Below the pieces are notes generated by a model. The model ran no database searches and was not told where the DNA came from. It saw only the letters and a program-made list of their open reading frames with translations. Positions 1 to 6,537 of a stretch of 7,633 nt of DNA are shown in pieces. How positions within the stretch are numbered: the first letter of the stretch is position 1; every line of letters begins with the position of its first letter. The stretch comes from an uncultured Lachnospiraceae bacterium (lineage in GTDB: Bacteria > Bacillota_A > Clostridia > Lachnospirales > Lachnospiraceae), in contig CAJUMT010000090.1 of NCBI GenBank assembly GCA_910587495.1, forward strand, positions 1-7,633, in the 5' to 3' direction. The position numbers were made by a program, and so were the translations under genes.

Positions 1-3000
1 CGGTCTGCATATCTGCGCCAGACCATGTACTTCCCTGCGAAAGATAGCTTTTATCCGATACCTTAAAATCGTCCACGGATAAGGCGGACAATCCTGCAGC
101 GTCTATATTTGCCCCGGAACTTTTAGGCAGAAGCGGCCACTCCTTTTCCGCGATCGTCAATGAATCTTCAAATCCCAGGAGCGCTACTTTCAGAGTCAGC
201 GAGCCTTTTACGGAAAGGGTTGTATCTTCATTACTCCCTCCCACTTTCGTAGAAAACGGCATACTGCCCTTTCCCTCGGCGCCCACGGAGGCTACGCCGT
301 CATAACCGATCCCGCCCTCGGCGGAAAGATAGGGTTCCAGAGAAAGCGTTACTTTGGATCCCTTTTCATCAAATTTTCCCTGTGTCAGATTAAAGGAGAT
401 CTTCCCCTCCGCAGCCCCGTCTACTCCGATCGCTATTTTGGCATAGACCGGAATAAGAGCCACCGTATACTGCGCATTGATGCCTGCGCTTAAAGAGGTT
501 TTCAGTTTAATAGCTCCCGCGACCAGCGTATCTCCCCCTTTGTTCACCGTCCCTTCCGCGTATCCATAGACTTCCGTCGATCCTTTTGCGCTGGCCGTCC
601 AGTCTGTACCTACGCTGTCTATTACATCTTTCCATTGAGAAAGGCTCAGGTCATACGGCTGGCATTCGCACAGCTTTTTCCAATCTTCCCAGTCTTTGTC
701 TTCCAGATAGTCGCCCTCTGAAAGCTTCTTGCTGGTTCCTATGGTCATCTTTACCTTACCCTGTTCCACATAGGTATTGATCTTTACATTTTTTATCTTT
801 ACACTTACATTCTGCCCGGACAGAAAAGCCACGTCTTCCCCCAGCGGCCCCGTAGCGTCAGTATCTACCACTGTTGCGCCGTTCCCGGTCGCAAAATTTA
901 TCGGGGTTTCTATGATCCTGATCGCCGTTTCTTCCTCCGACTCGGTTCCGTCGGATGCGACCAGCTTCGCATAGACAGGTTCATCAGGGATAAAATCCTC
1001 TGTGATATCAAACAGGAAATTTCCGTCCTGGCTTGTGTGGGACTTTCCGCCTTTTTGGTACAGAATATATTCTGATGGCGTCTTGTCATGCCATACGGCG
1101 TTCATCTGCAGCTTTACGCTCTCTGTCTGCTTGGTTATGTCGTAGGTCACTTTGCTGTGCATCACATTCTGGTACATACTGCCGAACGACTGGCACATAA
1201 GGGTCGATATGTAGGGTTCCGTCCGGTCTTTGTCCTGCAATGTTTTTAACATTACATCGATCCCATTGTAACCTTCAAGGCGGGTAGTATGATTGTGGTA
1301 AATATTTCTGTTAAAATAATATTCCCGGTATCCTTCTTTTTTCACGGATACTTTTGTATTTATGACAGGCTTGTCTGTCAGCGTATTCTTGACCGTAGCT
1401 TCTCCTTTTTCATCCGTAACTTCGGAACCGATATCCACGACCTCAACAACTGCGCCGCTGACAGACTGCTTGCCGAAAGTAGAACTGTTATCCAGATCAT
1501 ATACCTTGAACTTAATGTCGTCGTTAAGAAGATCTATGGTGATATTGCCGCCTTTATTGGATTTTACTGTAACTGTGCAGACTGCGGCATATCCTTTAGA
1601 TGTCACGCCCTTTATAACCGCGGTTCCCTCTTTATTAAGCTGTAAAGACACAGACAGAATCCCGGAACGCCCGTCTGCTGATTTCACCCCGCTGCACTTT
1701 ACGAAACGCGCTACTTCCTCATTACTGGAAGTCCATGTGATATTTTCTATTTCTTTCTTTAACGCATCCAGCGAAAGTTCTTCCCCGCCTTCCGGCATCA
1801 ATGTCCCGGATACGACGATGCTGCTGCCGGGGACGCCGGTGATGGAGGTGGACATGCGGAAAGCTGGGAGAGACAAGTCCACATCCATTCCCAGTAAGGA
1901 AACAAATGGTATTTTGTTGTTTTCTGCATAAGTTTGCGCATAGGAGCCAGGATAGGCATATATCGTTAATTTTTCGTTGCCAGAAAATGCATCCCAGCCA
2001 ATACTTGTTACACTTTCAGGAATGATTATACTGGTTAAGTTACTGCATTTTCTAAATGCATCCCTTCCAATAGTTGTTATCCCATCGGGGAGTTTTACGT
2101 TTATTAAGCTGCTACAGCCATAAAATGCCATTTCTCCAATGCTGGTGATTCCGTCTGGAAGAGTTATGCTTGTCAAACTACTGCAACTATAAAAGACACT
2201 TTTTCCAATACTCGTAATTCCATTTGGAAGGTCTATGTTTACCAAATCAATGCAAAAGGAAAACGCAAAATTTTCTATATTTGTAATTCCATCTGGAAGG
2301 TCTATGTTTACCAAACTACTACAACTGCAAAATGCATCTTCTCCAATACTGGTAATCCCATCTGGAAGGTCTATATTCGTCAAACTGCTGCAACCGTAAA
2401 ATGCAGAATCTCCAATACTGGTAATCCCATCTGGAAGGTCTATGTTTGTCAAACTGTTGCAACCGTAAAATGTCCGGTATCCAATATTTGTAATTCCTTT
2501 CGGGATAGTTATTACCGACAAACTGCTACAACCACTAAATGCCCCACCTCCAATACTTGTAATCTTCTCTGGAAGAGTTATATTTGCCAAATTGCTACAA
2601 CCACTAAATGTACCATTTTCAATACTTGTAATTCCTTTCGGGATGGTTATTGCCGCCAAACTGCTACAACCACTAAATGCCTCGCTTCCAATACTTGTAA
2701 TTCTATCCGGAAGGTCTATGCTTGCTAAACTAGTGCAATCTTTAAATGCCCAATCTCCAATACTTGTAATTCCTTCTGGAAGAGTTATGTTTGTCAAACT
2801 ACTGCAATTTTGAAACGCCCAATCTCCAATGCTTTTAACTCTATCTGGAAGGGTGATGCTTGTTAAATTGCTGCAACCACTAAATGCCCTACCTCCGATA
2901 CTTGTAACTCCTTCTGGAAGGATGATATTCGTCAAACTGCTACAACCCCAAAATGCCCCGCTTCCAATACTTGTAACCCCTTCTGGAAGGATGATATTCG

Positions 3001-4141
3001 TCAAACTGCTGCAACCTGAAAATGCCCCGCTTCCAATACTTGTAACCCCATTTGGAAGGATGATATTCGTCAAACTGCTGCAACCTGAAAATACATCAGT
3101 TTCAATACTCGTAATCCCGTTTGGAAGTTTTATGCTTTTCAAACTGCTACAATTTTTAAATGCCCAACTTCCAATACTTGTAATTCCATCCGGAATCTCT
3201 ACATTTGCCAAACTACTACAACCGGAAAATGCCTCATTTGTAATACTTGTAATCCCGTTCGGAAGTTTTATACTTATCAAACTGCTACAATTGGCAAAAA
3301 CAGAGTTTCCAATACTTGTAACTCCTTCTGGAAGGATGATATTCGTCAAACTGCTACAACTGCCAAATGCCCCTCTTCCAATACTCATAATTCCATCTGG
3401 AAGCTCTATGTTTGTCAAACTGCTGCAATTGCCAAAAACCCCATCTTCAATACTCGTAAGCCCTTTTGGAAGGATGATGTTCGTTAAACTGGTACAACCA
3501 GAAAATGCAGAGTCTCTAATACTTGTAATTCCATCTGGAAGTTCTATACTTGTCAAACTGCTGCATCCTTGAAATGCATTATTGCTAATATATGTCACAC
3601 TGTCTGGAATTTCTATATTGACCAGATGACTGCACTTAGAAAAGGCATATCTTATAATGCGTTTCACACCAGGCATCACCACAACTTTTTTAATATCATC
3701 CCTATATGATGACCAGGGAATTTCATTTTCTTTTTCCCAGTTTATTCCATCCCCGCTGACCGTCAGCGTCCCTTCGCTGTCCAGCGTATACCATGTATCC
3801 GACAGGATAATTGTATTTTCCGCAGTTTCTGTCTCTGCTGCGGTATCGCTGTCTTCCGCGCCTGCCCTGGCTGGTTCTTCCTGTACCTCTTCCTCCGGTG
3901 CGTCGGCACTTTCTTCCATATCCTGCGATTCATCTTCCGTATCTGCGTTTTCGATTTCGGAAGGTTCTGCCGTATCTGGTTCTTTTTCCGTATCTTCCGC
4001 ACTGTCAGGAACCGTCAGCTCTTCCGGCGCCGATACTTCTGTATCCTGTGCCGCATATGCGGTCTGTTCCATCCCGGTATTTGTAAAGATCAATATGCCG
4101 CAAAGCATCGCTGCCATCAGTTGTTTCATTTTCTTTTGCAT
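1..4141 (-). CDS. BspA-like leucine-rich-repeat surface protein, 3' end outside the window
   Basis: The frame opens at ATG 4141 and runs without a stop through base 1, giving at least 1380 residues. GGGGG (4153-4157) lies 11 bases upstream; the in-frame ATG at 4129 is too far from it. Residues 1-30 form a signal peptide: lysines, a hydrophobic core, then A-Y-A before A31. Residues 31-109 are an acidic, low-complexity linker. Residues 110-149 are an N-cap with the G-T-L-T-V-S-G motif common before BspA-type repeats. Residues 150-724 are 25 LRR_5-type repeats of 23 residues, closed by a degenerate cap (725-750). Next come a Big2-like domain (about 755-862, with I-T-W-T-S-S-N), a carboxypeptidase-regulatory-like domain (about 876-945), another beta domain (about 950-1078) and an unrecognised Gly/Ala-rich beta region (1079-1380). 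No sortase or wall-binding motif is visible, but the C-terminus is missing. Adhesion or ligand binding at the surface is inferred from the family. Confidence 0.93.
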   Translation of the reverse strand, partial: MQKKMKQLMAAMLCGILIFTNTGMEQTAYAAQDTEVSAPEELTVPDSAEDTEKEPDTAEPSEIENADTEDESQDMEESADAPEEEVQEEPARAGAEDSDTAAETETAENTIILSDTWYTLDSEGTLTVSGDGINWEKENEIPWSSYRDDIKKVVVMPGVKRIIRYAFSKCSHLVNIEIPDSVTYISNNAFQGCSSLTSIELPDGITSIRDSAFSGCTSLTNIILPKGLTSIEDGVFGNCSSLTNIELPDGIMSIGRGAFGSCSSLTNIILPEGVTSIGNSVFANCSSLISIKLPNGITSITNEAFSGCSSLANVEIPDGITSIGSWAFKNCSSLKSIKLPNGITSIETDVFSGCSSLTNIILPNGVTSIGSGAFSGCSSLTNIILPEGVTSIGSGAFWGCSSLTNIILPEGVTSIGGRAFSGCSNLTSITLPDRVKSIGDWAFQNCSSLTNITLPEGITSIGDWAFKDCTSLASIDLPDRITSIGSEAFSGCSSLAAITIPKGITSIENGTFSGCSNLANITLPEKITSIGGGAFSGCSSLSVITIPKGITNIGYRTFYGCNSLTNIDLPDGITSIGDSAFYGCSSLTNIDLPDGITSIGEDAFCSCSSLVNIDLPDGITNIENFAFSFCIDLVNIDLPNGITSIGKSVFYSCSSLTSITLPDGITSIGEMAFYGCSSLINVKLPDGITTIGRDAFRKCSNLTSIIIPESVTSIGWDAFSGNEKLTIYAYPGSYAQTYAENNKIPFVSLLGMDVDLSLPAFRMSTSITGVPGSSIVVSGTLMPEGGEELSLDALKKEIENITWTSSNEEVARFVKCSGVKSADGRSGILSVSLQLNKEGTAVIKGVTSKGYAAVCTVTVKSNKGGNITIDLLNDDIKFKVYDLDNSSTFGKQSVSGAVVEVVDIGSEVTDEKGEATVKNTLTDKPVINTKVSVKKEGYREYYFNRNIYHNHTTRLEGYNGIDVMLKTLQDKDRTEPYISTLMCQSFGSMYQNVMHSKVTYDITKQTESVKLQMNAVWHDKTPSEYILYQKGGKSHTSQDGNFLFDITEDFIPDEPVYAKLVASDGTESEEETAIRIIETPINFATGNGATVVDTDATGPLGEDVAFLSGQNVSVKIKNVKINTYVEQGKVKMTIGTSKKLSEGDYLEDKDWEDWKKLCECQPYDLSLSQWKDVIDSVGTDWTASAKGSTEVYGYAEGTVNKGGDTLVAGAIKLKTSLSAGINAQYTVALIPVYAKIAIGVDGAAEGKISFNLTQGKFDEKGSKVTLSLEPYLSAEGGIGYDGVASVGAEGKGSMPFSTKVGGSNEDTTLSVKGSLTLKVALLGFEDSLTIAEKEWPLLPKSSGANIDAAGLSALSVDDFKVSDKSYLSQGSTWSGADMQT
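1970..3694 (-). repeat. Tandem array of 25 in-frame 69-bp leucine-rich repeats
   Basis: Twenty-five consecutive units of exactly 69 bp encode 23-residue repeats (residues 150-724) with no insertion or deletion. The protein consensus is L-T-N-I-x-L-P-[DE]-G-[IV]-T-S-I-G, then x-x-A-F-x-G-C-S-S. This is the LRR_5 (Treponema/BspA) type. The Phe of A-F/V-F/T-F occurs in every unit. A Cys near the unit end occurs in all but the last, where it is Asn (S-G-N-E-K). The first unit (150-172) and last unit (702-724) are the most divergent, as expected for array edges. At DNA level, units at 3005-3073 and 2936-3004 differ at about 5 of 69 bases, showing recent duplication or conversion. Confidence 0.95.
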
Positions 4142-4152
4142 AATCTGTGTTT

Positions 4153-4157
4153 CCCCC
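4153..4157 (-). promoter_or_regulatory. Ribosome binding site of the LRR surface-protein gene
   Basis: GGGGG followed by AA lies 11 bases upstream of ATG 4141. The spacing is slightly long. It still favours this ATG over the in-frame ATG at 4129, which would be 23 bases away and would lose only four residues of the signal peptide. Confidence 0.55.
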
Positions 4158-4185
4158 GCTGAAATTCCATATTTTGTTACAATAT

Positions 4186-4215
4186 ATCATAAAATTTTCC
4201 CAAAAGATGTGACAA
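4186..4215 (-). promoter_or_regulatory. Sigma-A-type promoter of the LRR surface-protein gene
   Basis: On the minus strand, TTGTCA (4215-4210) is separated by 18 bases from TATGAT (4191-4186). Each box has one mismatch to the vegetative consensus. Predicted transcription starts near 4179, leaving a leader of about 40 bases before the ATG. The surroundings are AT-rich. The promoter makes the surface-protein gene independent of the ATPase-flavodoxin-ACT genes upstream. The -35 box sits within one arm of an inverted repeat. Confidence 0.6.
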
Positions 4216-4248
4216 ACTCTCATTATTTTTTTGCACAATCATTGTCAC
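4209..4248. promoter_or_regulatory. Inverted repeat overlapping the -35 box, candidate operator
   Basis: GTGACAA (4209-4215) and TTGTCAC (4242-4248) are perfect 7-bp inverted arms separated by 26 bases. The promoter-proximal arm contains the -35 box. A regulator binding here could block or activate expression of the surface protein. No regulator family could be matched, and a 7-bp match at this spacing could be chance. Confidence 0.25.
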
Positions 4249-4251
4249 GCA

Positions 4252-4273
4252 CAAAAGAACAGAGAACTTCTGT
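4252..4273 (-). terminator. Weak hairpin with short T-run after the ACT gene
   Basis: Reading the minus strand from the stop codon, ACAGA-AGTTC-TCTGT forms a 5-bp stem with a 5-base loop, followed by TCTTTT. The stem is short and AT-rich, so this is a poor intrinsic terminator. Partial read-through into the surface-protein gene is possible. Confidence 0.22.
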
Positions 4274-4638
4274 CAGATAATCTTGTATCCTACCGTTTCC
4301 AAAACAGCAATTGCCCTCTCGAAATCACTATCCTTTACAAGAATATAGTCTGTATTATAAGTTGAAACCACAAAAATACTGATCTCTTTCTCAGCTAAAA
4401 TACCGGAAATCTTTGATAAAACCCCGATCATCGAGAACTCTAAAATTCCCTGTATTCGGAATCCTTTCCAGCCATGATCACATTCCAAAGTATTCTTTGG
4501 CGTATCCTCTGTTTTACACACAAGGGATACTTCCTCATCTGTTTTCCCGATAAAATAGAAATCCTTGTCTAAGTCAATATCCTCTCGCGATGCCACTTTA
4601 CAAACAGTCAAATCATATCCAAGTCTCTTTAATTCCAT
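4273..4638 (-). CDS. Small tandem ACT-domain protein (COG3603 type)
   Basis: The gene encodes 121 residues, a usual length for this small clostridial family. An N-terminal ACT-like half (about 1-60, with D-F-Y-F-I-G-K-T-D-E-E near 26-36) precedes a second ACT module (about 63-121). That module contains I-G-V-L-S-K-I-S-G-I-L-A-E (71-83) and S-T-Y-N-T-D-Y-I-L-V-K (92-102). ACT modules bind amino acids or other small ligands and usually regulate enzymes. No catalytic domain is attached, so this is probably a stand-alone ligand sensor; its ligand is unknown. The start is ATG 4638, six bases after AGGTGA; a GTG six bases upstream would abut the ribosome binding site. It follows the flavodoxin gene by 80 bases with no clear promoter between, so it is probably co-transcribed. 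Confidence 0.88.
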   Translation of the reverse strand: MELKRLGYDLTVCKVASREDIDLDKDFYFIGKTDEEVSLVCKTEDTPKNTLECDHGWKGFRIQGILEFSMIGVLSKISGILAEKEISIFVVSTYNTDYILVKDSDFERAIAVLETVGYKII

Positions 4639-4644
4639 ATACAC

Positions 4645-4650
4645 TCACCT
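4645..4650 (-). promoter_or_regulatory. Ribosome binding site fixing the ACT gene start
   Basis: AGGTGA lies six bases upstream of ATG 4638. This spacing rules out the in-frame GTG at 4644, which would directly follow the site. Confidence 0.7.
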
Positions 4651-4718
4651 AACGTATCGTTGTCATCCATCATTTCTCGTAAATACCTTTCCCTGTTTGT
4701 TGCGTTCACAGATATATT

Positions 4719-5165
4719 TTATTCTCCCCCGCTTATTTTATCATAAAATGCCACAGCGCCAGTAATCTCTTCTTCGGTAGGATGCCCTTTGGCAATCCCG
4801 CCAACCAACTTGAACGGTCCGTAAGTATCATAACCCTTGCAGCCATAGCTTCCTATTACCTTTGCGCCATTTGACGCAAGCGTCCTGGTTATGCTCTTTA
4901 CATACCCACTGCCTGGATTCCCGCAGGTATAGAGAAGGAACACCCGGCTTCCTGACGGGATTTTTGCGGCAAACTCTTCCATACGTTTGTAGAACTTTCC
5001 GAAAGCAATCCCAGCGGCAAGGCCGATCCTGCCATAGCCTGACAGGTCAATAGAACCCGCATTTTCAACACTGGCAGTTTCCACATTATACTTTTTTGCA
5101 ATTGCATCCACAAGCTTTTTTGTATTCCCATGGTGGGTGGATTCATAGATGATGATAGATTTCAT
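4719..5165 (-). CDS. Short-chain flavodoxin family protein
   Basis: The product has 148 residues, typical of a single-domain short flavodoxin. Beta strand 1 (K-S-I-I-I-Y, 2-7) runs into the FMN phosphate-binding loop E-S-T-H-H-G-N-T (8-15). The HHGNT variant is familiar in clostridial flavodoxins. Later come the strand R-V-F-L-L-Y-T-C-G-N-P-G and, near the end, the conserved stretch G-G-I-A-K-G-H-P-T. The protein should bind FMN and carry low-potential electrons in the cytoplasm; its redox partners cannot be read from this locus. ATG 5165 was chosen because the beta strand begins directly there and TGGAG lies 10 bases upstream. An ATG 27 bases further upstream would overlap the ATPase gene. 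The gene starts four bases after the ATPase stop, so translational coupling is likely. Confidence 0.87.
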   Translation of the reverse strand: MKSIIIYESTHHGNTKKLVDAIAKKYNVETASVENAGSIDLSGYGRIGLAAGIAFGKFYKRMEEFAAKIPSGSRVFLLYTCGNPGSGYVKSITRTLASNGAKVIGSYGCKGYDTYGPFKLVGGIAKGHPTEEEITGAVAFYDKISGGE

Positions 5166-5169
5166 AAAA

Positions 5170-6423
5170 TCACAGCTCCAGACTATTCTCATTTAACAAA
5201 AAATCATATATTCCCATAGTTACAATCCCTTTTTCATCTCTCTGTATATTCATGACTTCTTTGACAATGATTATTTTTTTAAAAAAGTCGTTTACACAAA
5301 GCAGAGACGCTTTTTCCTGCCTCACTTTTTCTTCGTCAGGCAAACGGAACGCAGATTGAATATAGTACCGCCTGCTTCCAAGATTTGCCACAAAATCAAT
5401 CTCCATCTGGCTTTTCTCCTGTTTTCCGTCTGGCTTTCTGGCTCTTTTCTGCACAACGCCTACATCCACCTGAAAACCTCTGGCCCGCAATTCATTATAA
5501 ATAATATTTTCCATTAGATGTGTCTCTTCTGTCTGCCGGAAACCAAGCCGGGCATTTCGCAGGCCTACATCTTCAAAATAATATTTGAGCGGGGTTCCTA
5601 TATATTTTCTTCCTTTTACATCATAACGATTTGCTTCATGGATCACATAAGCATCTTTCAACGATTCTATATATTGTCTGATTGTATTCAAACTTATATC
5701 TGATTGTATTACGTTCTGAAAAGTCGCTTTGATCTTAGACGGATTTGTAAGAGAACCCACAGAAGACGCCAGAATATTGATCAAATCATTCAGTTCCTGT
5801 ATCTTCTCAATATGGTTCCTTTCCATAATATCTTTTATATAAGTTTCCTCGAACAGCCTTATCAGATAACTTGTTTTCTGCTCTTCGGTTTTCATCATAG
5901 CGATAAGGGGCAGGCCGCCGTAAGTAACATAATCTGCCCAGCCCTGATATCGATCTTTGTCACGGATTCCCATAAACTCCCGGAAGCTAAGAGGATATAC
6001 ATGGACTTCATCGCCTCTGCCGCGAAATTCCGTAATAATATCTTTTGATAAAAATCTGGAATTGCTGCCGGTGACATAAATATCCACATTCTCAATATGA
6101 AGCAAAGAATTCAAAACTTCTTCAAATTCTTCCAGCATCTGAACTTCGTCCAGCAAAATATAGTAATCTTCTCTGTCAATGATCAGCGACTCAATATAAT
6201 CTAATATTGCGTCCGGATTCCTGTATTCCCTGTTTTTTCTTTGATCCAGTTCAATTGCAATTATATGTGGCTCATCCACTCCGGTCTCCATTAAATAATT
6301 CCGGAATATCCGAAATACAAGATATGATTTTCCGCTCCTCCTGATTCCTGTGATTACCTTTATCATTCCATTATGCATACGGTCGATCAGTTTTTTTAGA
6401 TAGTTGTCTCTTTTTATTTCCAT
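5170..6423 (-). CDS. AAA family ATPase with C-terminal DUF4143 domain
   Basis: The product has 417 residues, the normal length for the AAA_14/DUF4143 family. The Walker A motif is G-I-R-R-S-G-K-S (26-33), Walker B is Y-I-L-L-D-E (88-93) and a sensor-like T-G-S-N-S follows (118-122). The C-terminal half matches DUF4143 in style and contains M-E-I-D-F-V-A-N (340-347) and Y-Y-I-Q (353-356). This E-x-D...x-Q pattern recalls a restriction-endonuclease-like fold, but no nuclease activity is established. The biological role of the family is poorly known, and it is often found as a scattered accessory gene. It is cytosolic, with no membrane segment. The start is ATG 6423, five bases after AGAAGG; a TTG nine codons upstream extends the frame but lacks such a site. 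A strong promoter lies just upstream, and the gene leads the probable operon with flavodoxin and ACT. Confidence 0.93.
   Translation of the reverse strand: MEIKRDNYLKKLIDRMHNGMIKVITGIRRSGKSYLVFRIFRNYLMETGVDEPHIIAIELDQRKNREYRNPDAILDYIESLIIDREDYYILLDEVQMLEEFEEVLNSLLHIENVDIYVTGSNSRFLSKDIITEFRGRGDEVHVYPLSFREFMGIRDKDRYQGWADYVTYGGLPLIAMMKTEEQKTSYLIRLFEETYIKDIMERNHIEKIQELNDLINILASSVGSLTNPSKIKATFQNVIQSDISLNTIRQYIESLKDAYVIHEANRYDVKGRKYIGTPLKYYFEDVGLRNARLGFRQTEETHLMENIIYNELRARGFQVDVGVVQKRARKPDGKQEKSQMEIDFVANLGSRRYYIQSAFRLPDEEKVRQEKASLLCVNDFFKKIIIVKEVMNIQRDEKGIVTMGIYDFLLNENSLEL
5176..5180 (-). promoter_or_regulatory. Flavodoxin ribosome binding site inside the ATPase gene end
   Basis: TGGAG falls within the last codons of the ATPase gene, 10 bases before the flavodoxin ATG at 5165. 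It supports co-transcription and possibly coupled translation of the two genes. Confidence 0.5.
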
Positions 6424-6428
6424 AAGCG

Positions 6429-6434
6429 CCTTCT
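6429..6434 (-). promoter_or_regulatory. Ribosome binding site fixing the ATPase start
   Basis: AGAAGG lies five bases upstream of ATG 6423. It selects this codon rather than the upstream in-frame TTG at 6450. The chosen start also gives an N-terminus beginning M-E-I-K-R-D, usual for the family. Confidence 0.7.
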
Positions 6435-6474
6435 TTCCATTGAAAAACAAGGTGCAGTGTGTCCTGATTTTTCA

Positions 6475-6502
6475 ACATTATACACCATTGTATCCATAAT
6501 GT
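6475..6502. promoter_or_regulatory. Inverted repeat bridging the -10 and -35 boxes, candidate operator
   Basis: ACATTAT (6475-6481) and ATAATGT (6496-6502) are perfect 7-bp arms with 14 bases between. One arm covers most of the -10 box and the other touches the -35 box. A second, off-centre repeat (ATACA, 4 bases, TGTAT; 6480-6493) lies inside. Placement is ideal for a dimeric repressor, but AT-rich arms partly reflect the -10 consensus itself, and no regulator gene is adjacent. Confidence 0.3.
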
Positions 6503-6505
6503 AAA
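6477..6505 (-). promoter_or_regulatory. Strong sigma-A-type promoter of the ATPase operon
   Basis: On the minus strand, TTTACA (6505-6500) is followed after exactly 17 bases by a perfect TATAAT (6482-6477). Transcription should start near 6470, giving a leader of roughly 47 bases. This is the best promoter in the window and probably serves the ATPase, flavodoxin and ACT genes. Confidence 0.75.
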
Positions 6506-6537
6506 TGATCTAATGCCCAATCAACACCGGCTTCCCT

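Noticed and set aside
1289..1931. Plus-strand open frames 1289-1645 and 1362-1931
   Set aside because: They lie opposite the C-terminal Ig-like domains of the LRR protein, overlap each other and resemble no protein I recognise. The minus frame continues without a stop through the whole region.
2592..3572. Long plus-strand open frames with a repeated L-L-Q-P-x-N-A pattern (2592-2813 and 2829-3572)
   Set aside because: They are the complementary strand of the in-frame 69-bp LRR array. Their periodicity copies the repeats, and there is no convincing ribosome binding site or independent coding signal.
1970..3694. Regularly spaced repeats that could suggest a CRISPR array
   Set aside because: The period is 69 bp with no unique spacers. 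Units are contiguous, diverged and keep one reading frame, so this is a protein repeat.
3763..4238. Small frames overlapping the signal-peptide and acidic-linker region (minus 3763-4002, minus 4005-4238, plus 3811-4086)
   Set aside because: They are out-of-frame readings of low-complexity coding DNA. The protein with signal peptide at 4141 explains the region.
4630..4673. Possible 14-codon leader peptide beginning at an ATG at 4673 and overlapping the ACT gene start
   Set aside because: There is no well-placed ribosome binding site, no codon run suggesting attenuation and no terminator structure; probably chance.
5518..6048. Plus-strand open frames 5518-5703 and 5704-6048
   Set aside because: They lie opposite the ATPase gene, whose Walker motifs and DUF4143 residues are in the minus frame.
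6484..6537. Possible terminator between the desuccinylase-like gene and the ATPase promoter
   Set aside because: Only a short GCC/GGC pairing with wobble pairs and no T-run was found, so no intrinsic terminator can be supported.
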